A DNA stretch of 64,000 bases, from positions 62,001-126,000 of the forward strand of contig JARWMV010000013.1 of the NCBI GenBank assembly GCA_030998015.1, read 5' to 3'. The translations under genes and the position numbers were made by a program. This stretch comes from Ceratorhiza oryzae-sativae (lineage: Eukaryota; Basidiomycota; Agaricomycetes; Cantharellales; Ceratobasidiaceae). Under the pieces are notes generated by a model that saw nothing but the letters and a program-made list of their open reading frames with translations, did no database searches and had not been told where the DNA came from. Position 1 is the first letter of the stretch. Every line of letters begins with the position of its first letter. This document shows, one piece after another, positions 43,970 through 55,255 of this stretch.

Positions 43970-45017
43970 CGTGGTGACTGATCCAACCGGACGTTGTCGT
44001 GGCGGCTGGTTGGCTTTGGCCAAGTCGAGATACCACTCGGCGCTTGCGTGGTGGCGGTGTTTATCTAATCACACATGAGTGAGCTCAGATTACCGTGCCC
44101 GAGCAAGGTCTCTAGGCGCGAAGATGATACCCCTTAAATTACAGTCATTTTTTCTGCTTGGCCACGTACTTTAGCTCTCCTCCGTATGGTTGGTTTCTCC
44201 GGCGGGTTCTCGTTGAGTTATGACTCATACTTGGCGTGTAGGCACTTGGACACCGTGGCATTATTTGACATGCTTCGATATATTTTGCTAGTTACCACAA
44301 AATATACATTCAGTACTGTACACCGACCGTAATATATCATTATATGCCCTTGATTTTAAGACTCCACGAGTTCTGGCCCGACATCTTCGATCGTTTCACC
44401 CGAGGAAATATTGGTTTATGTGTCTGGGGGGTTTTTTTTTACATGCTCTCCAGACTAATTAGACCTATGGAACTCCCCGGCACTATCAAGGTTTCGAGTA
44501 TTCAGTAGAACTCCCACAATCTTACAAGTGTACGAGTCATAGCCACGGATTGGAAATCCTCATGCCCCGGCCGGCAAGCGGTGCTAATGCATCCATATTT
44601 TGCTGTGCTTGGCCATTCCGTGGCCATTGCATCGGGGTGACCATTCAACTACTGTAACCCAGGGAAGAGCAGTTTATTCTTCCCTCTACATCGTGGACTA
44701 TTATTCCCGTGTGGAGACTATCGAGTTGTGGCGGTACCTTGGTTCAACTTCCTACTACGGTGGCTCGAGCCATAACACCTGCGAACGCCTCTCTCGCGCT
44801 CCGGTTACCCGCCAGCCAGTCCCAGGTTGCGTCATACTGCGATACGCTTGACCATGTCTCCCTAGTGGCTCGCCGTTTCCAGTAGGTTGTGCCCGGTTAC
44901 CCAATTCATCCCAAGTAGAGAAACCAGCTAATGATACGATCTTTCGTTGACGCGTTCTTGATTTTAGCCCGCTCAACTCGTCGCCTACACCTTACACTAC
45001 TCTCATCGATGGACCGC
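43970..45017. other. Spacer, no gene seen
   Basis: ATG18 5' flank, then short frames only. A run of nine T sits near 44430. Confidence 0.4.
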
Positions 45018-46232
45018 TCATGGCCGTACCGCCGCTGTGGCCTCGTATCCTCATCCCCATCGCTTTCGCCACGCTGCCGTGGTATTATCGACTGACATCT
45101 GCGCATACGTCTAATATCCTGGGACCTTCGCCAACGTCAATCGGTGGCTCGAAGAGGTGAGTATGGGTGGCTTTGGTCTGGGGGTCATTTGTTAACAACC
45201 GAAGTTTTCGTTGTCGGCCCATGTTAGAGTATCTGGAACCCCCAAATGCATATCCCGAACGGTGCGACAAGAGCCCCGTTTTTTGTGGATTCCCGCTTCC
45301 TTCTTTTCATTTGAGCTGCTGGTTCCCATCAGGTAGATACCCACTACTTCATGTTGCGGCGATGGTTGATCAGCCGACCAACACCTTGGACACCACATCT
45401 TCTCCGTCGTATCGTTAATATGCACCAATGCTGACATCTTTCTCCACCAGATTGCGCTGCACAAGCTCTGTACTCTGAAATAACCCTCGGGGGCATATAC
45501 AAGATAGGATGCGGGGCTCATTGCCACGAGTGCGTTCCGTTCCCGCTCTGCAACGATGCTGACTGCGACAGTATTTGGCAAGGGTTCTTCATCTGTTTTC
45601 CCCAATCAGAGGGTGATTCCCTTTGCTTTCCCTCTGGCCTACCTCTCCACCATGTTCGGTCATGCGCTTGCGGTCGACGCCCTTGCGTACTTTAGAAATC
45701 CTCCACCTACCTGTCTAGGTTCATTTCCTACTGTCACTATCGATTGTAATTCCCTCCATCTGCTCAATTAACTCCTATTGCCCTACCCCTCTCTCTTTTC
45801 TTCCCGGCCTCCTGAGAGCTATTCCGTACCTCTGGGTCGGTCGAGGCATGTGATTTTATTAGACTTTTGCGGGGTAAGGAAGATCTTCCACCGGCGGCTC
45901 GATCATCAATAGCGTTTTTGACCCGATGTAAGATCTTCGTCCAATTCAACGTGCCAGTCTCGTTGAACCTGCAGCTATTCCGGACGAGCGCTCAATCTCA
46001 GAGAACAAAGAGCTCTGCATATTATTAAAATGATATGCGCAATACCGTTGGATGCGCCATGAACGGTGGGCTTTCGTTCGCCAAGGTCGACTCCTATTTC
46101 GGTGCTCCGCTCGACTGGTACGGGCCTACGACATCCCCGCTGCAGGTGCCCAGTATATAGTCTCAGGCTCGGCCGTTTGAAAACCTTGCCCCTGCGCCTT
46201 TCCCCCCACTCATCCAAATCGATACACTCGAT
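45018..46232 (+). other. Possible small multi-exon membrane-protein remnants
   Basis: A + strand exon-like frame begins at ATG 45018 (MAVPPLWPRILIPIAFATLP) and ends at a perfect GTGAGT donor near 45157. Later frames (VDTHYFMLRRWLISRPTPW near 45330; VIPFAFPLAYLSTMFGHALA near 45615-45680) are hydrophobic but I could not join them in one frame. They could be exons of a membrane protein, or 5' exons of the next gene; not resolved. Confidence 0.25.
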
Positions 46233-47745
46233 ATGCGCCTCTTCGCAACCCTTTTCGCCGTGCACGACACCCTGAGCGCGCTCCGCCTGCTGCTCGGGTT
46301 CGTAGCACCAAACTACCTCTTACCACAGGCGATGTGAGTGAGCTTAGCGCAAGGGTATTCTATGATTGGCAAGCTGATGGCTATTCTGCAGCACGAGAGC
46401 CCCAACTCTCGCGACTGTCGGACCCACGAGGGTCCGGACATCCCTGCGGTCGCTCGTTCCTGCGAGCCCACCCACAGTCCCATCCCCCTCGACCCCAAAG
46501 CTCGTGTTTGCACGACTGGCGAGGAGTGCCGAACAGGCTGGACAGTGGGTAACAGACACACGGTCTGCGCTGGCGCACGACCTGTGCCATACCCGGCCGC
46601 GTGAGTAGACTAACCAGCGGGGCAGCGATGAGACAGAGCTAACGATAGATCCTATTCAGCCTTGATCCACACCCCAAGGGCGAAACAAATATACCACCGA
46701 CTCTTCCTCCTCCGGCTCCGATTATGCGCCTCCCCCGCGCTAATCGACTCGCTCCCCCGACCGCGCTGGAAGCTGCCACCTCGACGACCCGTTCGCGCTA
46801 TCCCCAGGCTGCCCCCTCCGGGCACGCGCGTGATCCAGGTCCCAACTAGGACGGAGCGCACGGCCCACGACGGACCACTCCCGCCGCGCCCGGCCCACAT
46901 CAAGCCAAGGAGACCCCCGCCCCCGGCCTCGTCCCCTCCCCTCTCCTTGCCCTCGCCCTCGCCCTCGCCCTCGCCCTCGTCCTCATCCCCGCCCCCGCCT
47001 GAGCCAATGAGCAGCCAGAGCAAAGACGCATTCGAGTCTTTGCTCCAGGCCATGCTCGGCTCCAAGGCGAGGCTCCAGGACCTGATAACGCGCCCGTGCG
47101 CTCGGATATCCGAGCACGCGTGGTTAGTCAGGTTCAGGAGCTCGGTCGGCACGCTCGAGCTGCCGACCCGGTCCGTGTGGGCGCTATTGTCCATCGGGCT
47201 CGCTGGCGCGCTGGTCGCCCTTGGACAAAGCACGACGGGCAGAACGAGGAACCCGAGGCGCCCGGTCCAGCCCCCGTCCCCGTCCCCGCCCCACCCCGCC
47301 CCAGAACAGACGCACGAGCGACAGCCGCGGCGATACGTCAAGCTGTCGTATAGGCTGGAGGTGCGGGCTTACCAGGACCGCCACTCGCCGGCCTTTTACC
47401 GGGTCGTACGCGAGTACCCGATGAGGGGCGTACCGGAGGAGCAACGAGCGCGCATGGAGGCTCGCGGGCTCGCGTACCTCCAAAGCTCGGTACGGCTGGT
47501 CGAGATGGGTTTGGAGGATAGGCGCAAGGTCCGCCTCATGGCGGTGGTCCTTCGGAGGCTCACATCCTGGGACCAGATCGGAGACGGTGCCGATGCCAGG
47601 CGGACAGACGTCCAACACCAAGGTACGTTTTTCTCTTGCTTTCGATGAGGTGAATGCGCTCATATTTCGCCCAGGCGACGTCTTCCGGAGCGTGGAGGAT
47701 TACGGGGAGACCCTAATCCAAGAGCACCCCTCTGAGCGCAGCTAG
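46233..47745 (+). CDS. Unrecognised GC-rich four-exon gene with a transmembrane segment
   Basis: Four exons join in phase with canonical signals: 46233-46333, 46392-46600, 46660-47622 and 47675-47745, giving about 447 residues. Exon 1 (MRLFATLFAVHDTLSALRLL) is hydrophobic and could be a signal or mitochondrial-targeting helix. Exon 2 has LVFARLARSAEQAGQWVTDT. Exon 3 begins with a basic, Pro-rich stretch (Arg-rich, then PSPSPSPSPSSSS from a CCCTCG repeat), then DAFESLLQAMLGSKARLQDL, a transmembrane helix SVWALLSIGLAGALVALG near 47170-47225 and a conserved-looking soluble part (YRLEVRAYQDRHSPAFYRVV; ARGLAYLQSSVRLVEMGLED). Exon 4 ends VFRSVEDYGETLIQEHPSER. I do not know its function; an organelle membrane location is a guess. 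A 229-codon frame on the opposite strand is its shadow. Confidence 0.6.
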
Positions 47746-49755
47746 AGGGAGGTGGTATTTTTTTTTTCAGTTTGTTGTTTTTACGAGGGGCTCGTAGTGC
47801 GTACCGCCAGATAGTTGGACGCTGGTCGACTGACAACCCCGTTGAGCTGCTGGCAGCTTCAGCCTGTCCTTTTTTGTGTTTCGTATTTTGTTTTTGTCCA
47901 CATGTGACATTTTTTTTTTACAATGCATTTTCCCCCTCCCGGTGAGGGGCATTTGACTCGTACTTATTGCGTGATAAATATGCATGCATATATGCATATC
48001 TTAAACCTCCCCACCAAAGGCAACCGGTTATTTTCTACGTTAGGGATTGTAGTTAGTACCGGTCGTAGTTGGCCGGACAAAAAGTTAAATCAAGGTAAGA
48101 ACCTACACGAAAAGGGTCGAGTAAACTGGCGCTGAACACTAGGAAAGGGGCACATGGTGGTACATGTGACCCCAGAGCTCGCTACGAATCAGTTCCAATA
48201 CAGGCTTGGGTTCGGCTTGATTGGTGGGGAGCATAGATTTACTCGCCACCGTCAGACTATATGCTTTATGCAGAATATAGCGTAGTCATGTTTGGGCTCC
48301 AGAGTTTACGAGTTGTGTCTTGCCGGCTGATGTGTCAGTCGAGGGTAAGATACGAAGTGATGCTATGCACCCTACTCTCATTATCATGTATTTATATAAA
48401 AGCATATATCACAGATCAAGACTTGATAGTATGAAGGGTGCGTGTCCATTAAAGAAGACCTACATCTTATATTTAGGCCTGAGTCTGTGGAGGGAAACCA
48501 AGGCATGGCCGACATTAAGAATAGCGGAACGAAATCCTTGAGATGGTCCCTCCACGATCCTAATCCGACTTGAAGGAACGCAGCTTAGGAGCGGAGAACA
48601 TAGTATGTTTTCACAGCCAAGAATCACTCGAACGGTTTCTGCATGTTCTCCGGCTATAGCCTAAATTTCAAGGCTTCTAGTCGCTGAAGGGATACCACCC
48701 CGAGAGAGCGGTGAATCTTTTATAGAGGCCTGACCGGCTGAACAAGCTTCTCAATACTTCCTACTTGATTCCAGGCTGATTTATTCACGAGGTAGTGTCA
48801 GCTCGACGTAGAGCAGATTTGAATATGTTCAGAAGTTTACTAAAATGTCCAAGATATATTCAAGAATCTCCCAGCTACGGTTATACCGGACTGGCTGCGA
48901 TTTTTCGACCCCAAAGCAAATTCAGTAAACTCCTGAATATGGACTATCGAGTTTTCATCAGGTAATAGAGTAAACCAAGATCACAACGGGATGATTTTTT
49001 ATTTGAATAATGTCGATGTACAGTCCAGAAATCAAAAATACAAACTGGGAACGAAATTCACCATACGCCTGATCAGAAGGTACTTTTGAACGCTTTGATG
49101 AGTAGTAATTAGAGATCATTCGTCGGAGTATTGTCGTTCCCTCACCTCGATAGGCTCCACTTCCCGTCCTTCCAACCATTCCTGATAGCAATAGCTAACC
49201 CAATCCGGTGAAATAATCGACAGGTTAAGCTTAACGGCCATCTTTTTCGGGATCAAATGAGCTCTTACAGGATGGTCAAGTTACGCTCACGTCATATATA
49301 TTCCCGAGTGGCTTATTCGCCACTAGATGTGTGCTCATATCCGCGAAGTGGCATGTTTCTATGGCACCCATCTCCCGAACGTGCTTGGGCAGGGCTTTCT
49401 TGTGCCAGGTCTTTGGCCGGTAAAGCACATGTGTATGTCTAAAAAAGGGCGATCCCCGTGAGACGTATCATCAACCATGGCCGGTTGACTATTTCGGGCA
49501 TTGACAGCTGGCCCCAAGCTGTAGAAGTATCATCTACATAGCGGGATAACGTTGAATGTAACGGAACATACCAGAGTGTAGTCGAGTCAAGTAAAGAGCG
49601 AACTTACCGGACTTCAAGAATGAATTACGGTATAAGTAAGGCCGAGCGAGCGAGCTTGCTGTCTATCCTTCTTACTCTCGATCCCACTCCTTTCATTGTA
49701 ATTCGATTCTATAGTTTAATGTATATACATTTGATTTCTACACAAGCCTTGGGCG
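47746..49755. other. Spacer, no gene seen
   Basis: T-rich tracts (47757-47766, 47869-47875, 47911-47919) follow the preceding gene. Beyond 48000 only short frames occur; the 77-codon minus frame at 48958-49191 has no recognisable features. Confidence 0.4.
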
Positions 49756-50235
49756 TCATTGGACAAAATAAGGTATTAAACCGAAACCAGGGTACGCAGC
49801 GAAAAACGTACCTTGGTTCGTATCTCCAAGAACGTGATAAGGAGGCTGTGATTCATACTCCGGATTGTCTGCGCCAGTGCCAACCTTGGTTTCATCGTTG
49901 ATGGTTTTATCCAAGGTGTTGATGATGCGTTTCAACTCCAATGAAATTTCGTCGTGGGATACGTCGTGCACATCTTCGATCTCTCGAACATAGGTTTATA
50001 TAATGATTTATCTTTCCGCAATGCGCTGGATCCTTTTGAAAGCGAGCTTGATTGAAGCGACAACAACCTGAAGCGCGAGGATAAGACCCGTATGTTTGCT
50101 TATTCGGCCATGAACAGGAAGTCCTACATTGTAGCTTGAGGACCATCGAATGAAGAACTTACGCCCATTATATTCAGCATTCAGAAATTGTTGAATCTTT
50201 CGGGCTGTCATAGTCCCGTTGATGGTGGTCACAAA
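49756..50235 (-). pseudogene. Copy G1 of the modular N-domain family (degenerate)
   Basis: Shares the family N-terminal module: LNAEYNGRKFFIRWSSSYN (compare GVEYDGRKSLIQRNPSYE in G3), an intron at the same place (about 50064-50123), then VVVASIKLAFKRIQRIAER. Two stops (TAA) follow near 50000-50015; beyond them YVREIEDVHDVSHDEISLEL aligns with YIEEFDDTLELSEHVWGELL of G3. The exon ends at a GTACGT donor (about 49805). No start ATG lies in the usual position and no C-terminal module was found. It looks like a truncated, decaying copy. Confidence 0.5.
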
Positions 50236-50867
50236 CGGGTATCCCGACTGATCAAGTCGTCACGTGGAGTATCACACGAAGAAGGGTAAGTCCAACGCGA
50301 CCTCGTGTCCATACTCGTGTAAAAAACAGACAATGTGCCCAATCATGAAGCTTACCACTGTTCCACTTACAGCTCAACTTACAGATAGGTTAGTCCATAT
50401 GGTGTAAACAGCGCATATAGCATGCTCCATTTGCTAGACAGTGCCAGTACGGGATAGATATTACGTGCCGATAACGCAAAAAAATAATCAACCCAATTTG
50501 AGCCAAATGCATGAGACTTCATTATCACCCGGTGCGTTCCAATGTACTGCAGGATGGTGCTCGGTTCGTTTGTGGCCTGTGAAACGCGAGTCCATTGTTG
50601 CAAAGGCACGAATCTTTGCGTTCACTTTATGTTGATTTTTAATGCAATTAATCACGCTATCGTATACTTTGGGCTCAAGGTCTTGCCATGCTACTATACC
50701 CGACTAAACCATCTCCGTATGTATGTTATGGAATCTGGTACAGTAGTGATGAGGCAGAGCAAACCTTTATTTTACAATCAGAATAAACCGAAACGTCCCA
50801 CAGTCCAAAAAGAACCACCAAAAAGCTACCAGAGAATTCGCAAAGAATCGTACCACGGTCCTACTCT
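50236..50867. other. Intergenic between G1 and G2
   Basis: No gene seen; contains the G2 3' flank and the G1 5' flank. Confidence 0.4.
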
Positions 50868-51666
50868 TCACAGATCAAGAACATGCACCGACAAAACATT
50901 GTCCGACGTGTTCCCCAGTTCGAGATCACCAACAGTCCTGTACCCGTCCAGCGTCTTGTTTTTGTAATAGTACAGAAGAATGAAGTTGCCGGGCTGAAAG
51001 ACCCTCGATTGAATAAAGTTTCGCAGATCTTCAGTGTAGTTGATGGTTCGACCAGGATCCGGGGTCTCGTTTTGAAGTTGACGGCATTGGACGGGTGGAC
51101 ACGCACGGTAACTATATCTCATTCAAAAAATCTCCGTGACGTGACGTAACAGGGCGACTCACTATAACTTTCTTTACTCATGCCAGATGGCCAAGTATCC
51201 GGCTGGGTGGGGACCGTACCGATACCCAGACCTGCGACGGGCAGCATCTCAATCCGAGTCGACGACGGCGGCTTGTCCATCAAGCGAACCGGCTCTATCT
51301 TGACGATCTTGTGCGATTTCTTTTTTCGATGCTTGCGTTCCGGTGAGGCCCCATCTAAAGACACAGAGACGCGGCTGATACGGGGTAGATGTCTCGCCCA
51401 AATTTCTCGCGGGAGCTCAAACTTGTCATCTAACTCTTGAACAAAAGTGGATATAGTAATGTGGTGAGGAGAAACGTCGTGGAGGGATTTGAAAGCTTGT
51501 ATGATTGCTAGAATCGTGACCTAATCGGCTTGATTAATTGCTGGTGCCGAGGCAGCCGCGAACGTGGACGCACATCATAATCTGGGTCGCGGGGAACAAG
51601 AGCCTTGCGCCCATTGTAGTCCACGCCGATAAAGTCTACCTGGTCGGCTGATTCAACAGAGGACAT
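50868..51666 (-). CDS. Copy G2: family N-module plus ubiquitin-like C-terminal domain
   Basis: Starts at ATG 51666 (MSSVESADQVDFIGVDYNGR, then KALVPRDPDY) with the family intron (about 51522-51573) and VTILAIIQAFKSLHDV, TFVQELDDKFELPREIWARH. A Lys/Arg-rich linker (ERKHRKKKSHKIVKIEPVRL) follows. After a GTGAGT...ATAG intron (about 51108-51159) the last exon reads SYITVRVHPSNAVNFK and RILVEPSTT, then, one frame over, EDLRNFIQSRVFQPGNFILL and YKNKTLDGYRTVGDLELG to the stop at 50868. Together these follow the ubiquitin fold pattern: the strand before EPS-T, then LLYYYKNKTLDGYRTVGD like ubiquitin's RLIFAGKQLEDGRTLSD. No C-terminal Gly-Gly, so it would be a fixed domain, not a conjugated modifier. 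The frame break near 51033 (one base) may be an error or mutation. Confidence 0.6.
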
Positions 51667-52242
51667 GTGCTGGAGGTCGCGTGGTGGAAGATCAGTTCAA
51701 GTTCACAACACGGTCACGTGTCGATATAAATGGTATAGCTTCTGGGCTACTGTGCTTTTGTAGAATCGGAGTGAGATCGGATAGAAACTATACTATAAGC
51801 TCTATGAACGGCAGATATGTCTGTTTATTTGTTTGTTGACCATCTGATAAACTATTTACGCGGAATACCGTGCCTGCTGAGGTCTAGGCCTGTCGATACG
51901 AACAACGCATACAGCCACTAAAGCCAGCAATCCTTCAGTTGTCTGGTGGGCGTGTCTCGGGTATGAATGATTGCGAATTCGCCCTCCACTCGCTGGGCTC
52001 AAGTTACTAGTAAGGTGATACAAACTCAAAAACAGGTGTGGTATGAATTACATGTTCAACTAGCAGGAAGAGAAATATAGACGAGGCTGAGATAGCATAA
52101 GTTCGAATGCAGAGTGGTTAACGCATATGCGAATGAATGAGTACGGTCATCTTCTATCCGTGATCCGCCATAACGAGTTCGTAAAAACTTCTCAAAGACA
52201 CGTTGAGTTTGTTGATGTTCCATTTGATCAAACCAAATTTGC
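51667..52242. other. Intergenic between G2 and G3
   Basis: No gene seen. Part of the minus-strand frame at 52056-52334 could be an alternative last exon of G3. Confidence 0.4.
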
Positions 52243-53328
52243 TCAGTTTCCGGGTGAAAACCATTTACTCGGGTGGCATGAGCATGTGAGTCCGAATGCT
52301 CTGGGGAAAACCTTAAGAACGTCGGACAAGACAATTGCCATCTATCTTACCTCATCGCAATCAACGGCTTCTCCAGCCAGCCATCGAGCGTATGTATCCG
52401 GAATCCATTCAAGAGACAAAACCGGAAGATTAAGTTTGAGCGCCCACTGTCGACTTGATTCAGTCTGGGGTGAATAGAACATCAAAAATAATTCGCACCT
52501 GGTATTTTGCACCTTCAGGCGCCGCCGCTACCAGGTGGGTCGTTCGATTGGTAAGATTGTTGTCGCACATTGCACCCAAGGCTTCAGCTTTTTCAAATAG
52601 AGCGATTCGACTTCGGCTGCTCATGCCAGTAAAGCACAGTACCAGATCCGCAAACGGCAGCGACTCTTCCTCCGGTTCGCCGTCGCAAGCCGGGAACCCA
52701 CCTGGCATCTCGGGTTCGGCGGGTGTCTCCGGGGCAGGATCGCTGTCTGCATGGTAGATTAGAGATGATTGGATGTGTTGGATCGATAAGCGCACCTGGT
52801 GTCTCACTCTCCGTTGGGGCTTCTGCGGGAGGCTCAGATGGGAGGTCCTCTGGTGGCTCCTCGAGTGGTTCTTGCGGCGGTTCTTCTGGGGCATCCGCTG
52901 GTGGGTCTGCGGGCGCCTCTTCAGACGCCGGCTCCTCGTTCGGGGTTCTGTTTCGGGTTCGATTGCATTCTCCTCGGAACCGGGAGTTTCAGGGGTGGGC
53001 CCGACAAGGATGACCGTAATATACTTCAATTCCGGCAAGAGCTCGCCCCAGACGTGTTCCGAGAGTTCGAGTGTGTCATCAAACTCCTCGATATAGGCAG
53101 AGATCGCAAGCCGATCGGTGGGTATGGGTTGCAGGGCTTTAAAGGCAATTTTGATAAATTCGATGGTAGCCTGGGTTACGCGTCAATGCCATGAATCCAA
53201 CATTGGAAAGACAAGCTTACCTCATAGCTCGGGTTTCGTTGTATGAGGCTTTTTCGACCATCGTATTCGACGCCAATAAATCGCTTTGTTTTAACGGTCG
53301 GACTATCACAGCAGTCTTGTTCTCCCAT
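52243..53328 (-). CDS. Copy G3: family N-module plus acidic linker and BRCT domain
   Basis: Starts at ATG 53328 (MGEQDCCDSPTVKTKRFIGV), then EYDGRKSLIQRNPSYE, the family intron (53170-53220) and ATIEFIKIAFKALQPIPTDR, AYIEEFDDTLELSEHVWGEL, LPELKYITVILVG. The linker reads basic in the N-module frame but acidic and Pro-rich (EEPPQEPLEEPPEDLPSEPP) one frame over; only the acidic frame meets the next intron (52751-52799) in phase, so one base seems lost near 52958. The next exon is a BRCT domain: FADLVLCFTGMSSRSRIALF, LGAMCDNNLTNRTTHLVA, GAKYQ | WALKLNLPVLSLEWI. BRCT domains bind phosphopeptides, usually in DNA-damage or transcription proteins. The last exon is unsettled; 52243 is the stop in one of two options. 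Confidence 0.6.
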
Positions 53329-53594
53329 TAAAATAGCTGCGGATAGGTGGATGGGAATCACCCAGATGGTGGTGGTCGTGTGAAGGCATGTGCACGCGCT
53401 CAAAATATCGTTTCTTAAACATCACGGTCACGTGGCACGCGCCCAGATCATCCCCCGCTTTACCTCGGGTGCGTCAACTGGCAATCATTCAAATTCGTGT
53501 ATAAAATCAAGGCTATTTCCGTCGCAAAGAAAACACCGCCATTCGTCGATGTATACAAGCGACGGCTTTGGCGACGGGGCATATTTTTTTCTAC
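53329..53594. other. Short intergenic region between G3 and G4
   Basis: No gene seen. Confidence 0.4.
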
Positions 53595-55027
53595 TTAGCC
53601 CATCCAGCTGGCCCTTCTTCCATAATTAAAGTAATGCTTCGTAACCCAACCCGGGGCTCGGTGACCATCACATGGCCGCAACACGTAACGGGGTGAATTG
53701 GGGTGGTGGTCGCCCTTGTGGTACAACACCCATTCTGGATCGTCGTCGCCTTCGAGCACCCAATGTTGGTAGCCTGACAACAATGGAGAAAAGTGAACGT
53801 CTCCAACTTCTCGCCCAGCAGTAGGTTCTCGCGCGCCCCCATGTTCCGCATACGACCAACGTCCGGGATTGATCATCTTAGTTCCTTCCGCGCGCTGGCG
53901 GAATATCATTTGACCTCGAGACGGTCCTCTGTGAAATGGGAGAAACAATACTTGATATGATGATGGTGCAATCGCAGAAACAACCGCTTACTTCCATCCT
54001 TTGATTTTATGAGACCTTTGACCCAAATGCGCTGGTATAGCAGCACGACCGATTCTCGGCTTGAGTTTCTCCCGAGGCACACTAGGACGATTTCAACAGG
54101 ATTGAAATTGACGACAGATCGAGACGTACCTGGGAGCCGTCTGCTTTCTGCCAATATAGCCCCTCGTGTGACAGTCCAGTTCCCCATCGTCGTCGTCGTC
54201 GTGAACTGACTCAACATCCGCCTCTCGCTTCCGCTTCTTATCCCATCCCCCGACTGTCGACTCTTCTGTTTCGACGCGACCATCCAGTGTTTTGGATCGG
54301 CCCATCAAAGTTTGCCCTGGTTTCGGGGGCATTTCGGAGTCCGATAGTCCTACGTCATCGGAACTCGAATCGCTGATTGAACCATGGGTGGACAACGAGG
54401 CGACTTCTTGCTAACACGCTGGCAGCTTGACGGACTGGTTGAGGTGCTCGTTCGGGTGGTTGGCGCTCGAAGCCGCGTTGCAGTGGTCGTTATTCCTACA
54501 AGCCTAATTTAGCGGACACGTACCCAACAAATCAAACTCACTTGTTGTCGAGTTAGTTGCTCGCGATGTCGGCGGAGCTTGCTGTAAGCCACCTTCAACC
54601 TTTCTCTTGACGTTTGACACGAGATCACCGGTATGCGAGTGCTCAGGCGAGCCACGAACGGAACGATTAGTTTTGCGTGTAGATTCGGTTGACGGGATCG
54701 AGTGCTCAGGCACGTAAACCGTGACCTCGTTTATCTGTGGCGATAGCTCACCCCAAATTGTCGGGTTTAGGAGAACTAAATCGTCCAGCTCCTCGAGATA
54801 TAAGAGCAGAATGTTTTTGGGCAAGGTTTCTTGAAACCCATCAAATACCGCTTGGATGCATTGGATGGTATCCTGGAATGCCAAATGTCATTTAGCACGA
54901 AAAGCGCACACCACCCGAGTTGTACCTCATAACTTGCATGACGCTGGATGAGCGTCTTGCAGCCATTGTATTGGACACTGAGCAGTCCCCTAATTGACTT
55001 TCGTGAGCTTTGGACTGCGTTTGCCAT
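53595..55027 (-). CDS. Copy G4: family N-module plus a third, unrecognised C-terminal domain
   Basis: Starts at ATG 55027 (MANAVQSSRKSIRGLLSVQY), then NGCKTLIQRHASYE, the family intron (about 54875-54928) and DTIQCIQAVFDGFQETLPKN, YLEELDDLVLLNPTIWGELS, PQINEVTVYV. A polar linker follows, then an exon with Ser/Asp clusters (SDSSSDDVGLSDSE), a basic cluster KKRKRE that could act in nuclear import, and DDDDDGE. Two further introns lead to KLKPRIGRAAIPAHLGQRSH and a compact C-terminal domain (MIFRQRAEGTKMINPGRWSY; HFSPLLSGYQHWVLEG; RYVLRPCDGHRAPGWV) ending at 53595. I do not recognise that domain. How exon 2 joins exon 3 near 54390-54540 is uncertain in phase. Confidence 0.58.
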
Positions 55028-55255
55028 GTAAGATGTGGTCGAGTTTCGCTGATGAGGTCAAGAGGCTGAAGCCCGGGTTACATAAAACGGCACGTAAAGC
55101 GCTACCCGTGGAGCTTTAATTTCGCTTGCGCGGCTTTGACTTTGTTGTTCCAACGGCATTGAATTAACAAAAATAGTTGCCGAGGACTAAGCACTGTTGG
55201 GTCGTGTTTGCTGTTTGGCTGATAGCAAGCAATCGGCGCCTAAACACACTCCCTC
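55028..55255. other. G4 5' flank
   Basis: CpG-containing sequence between G4 and the CpG-void segment; no gene seen. Confidence 0.4.

Noticed and set aside
46652..47341. 229-codon minus-strand Gly-rich frame
   Set aside because: Mirror of the Pro-rich exon 3 of the + strand gene; only the + strand exons join in phase.
52772..53096. + strand Gly/Ser/Trp-rich frames
   Set aside because: Antisense of the acidic linker of G3.
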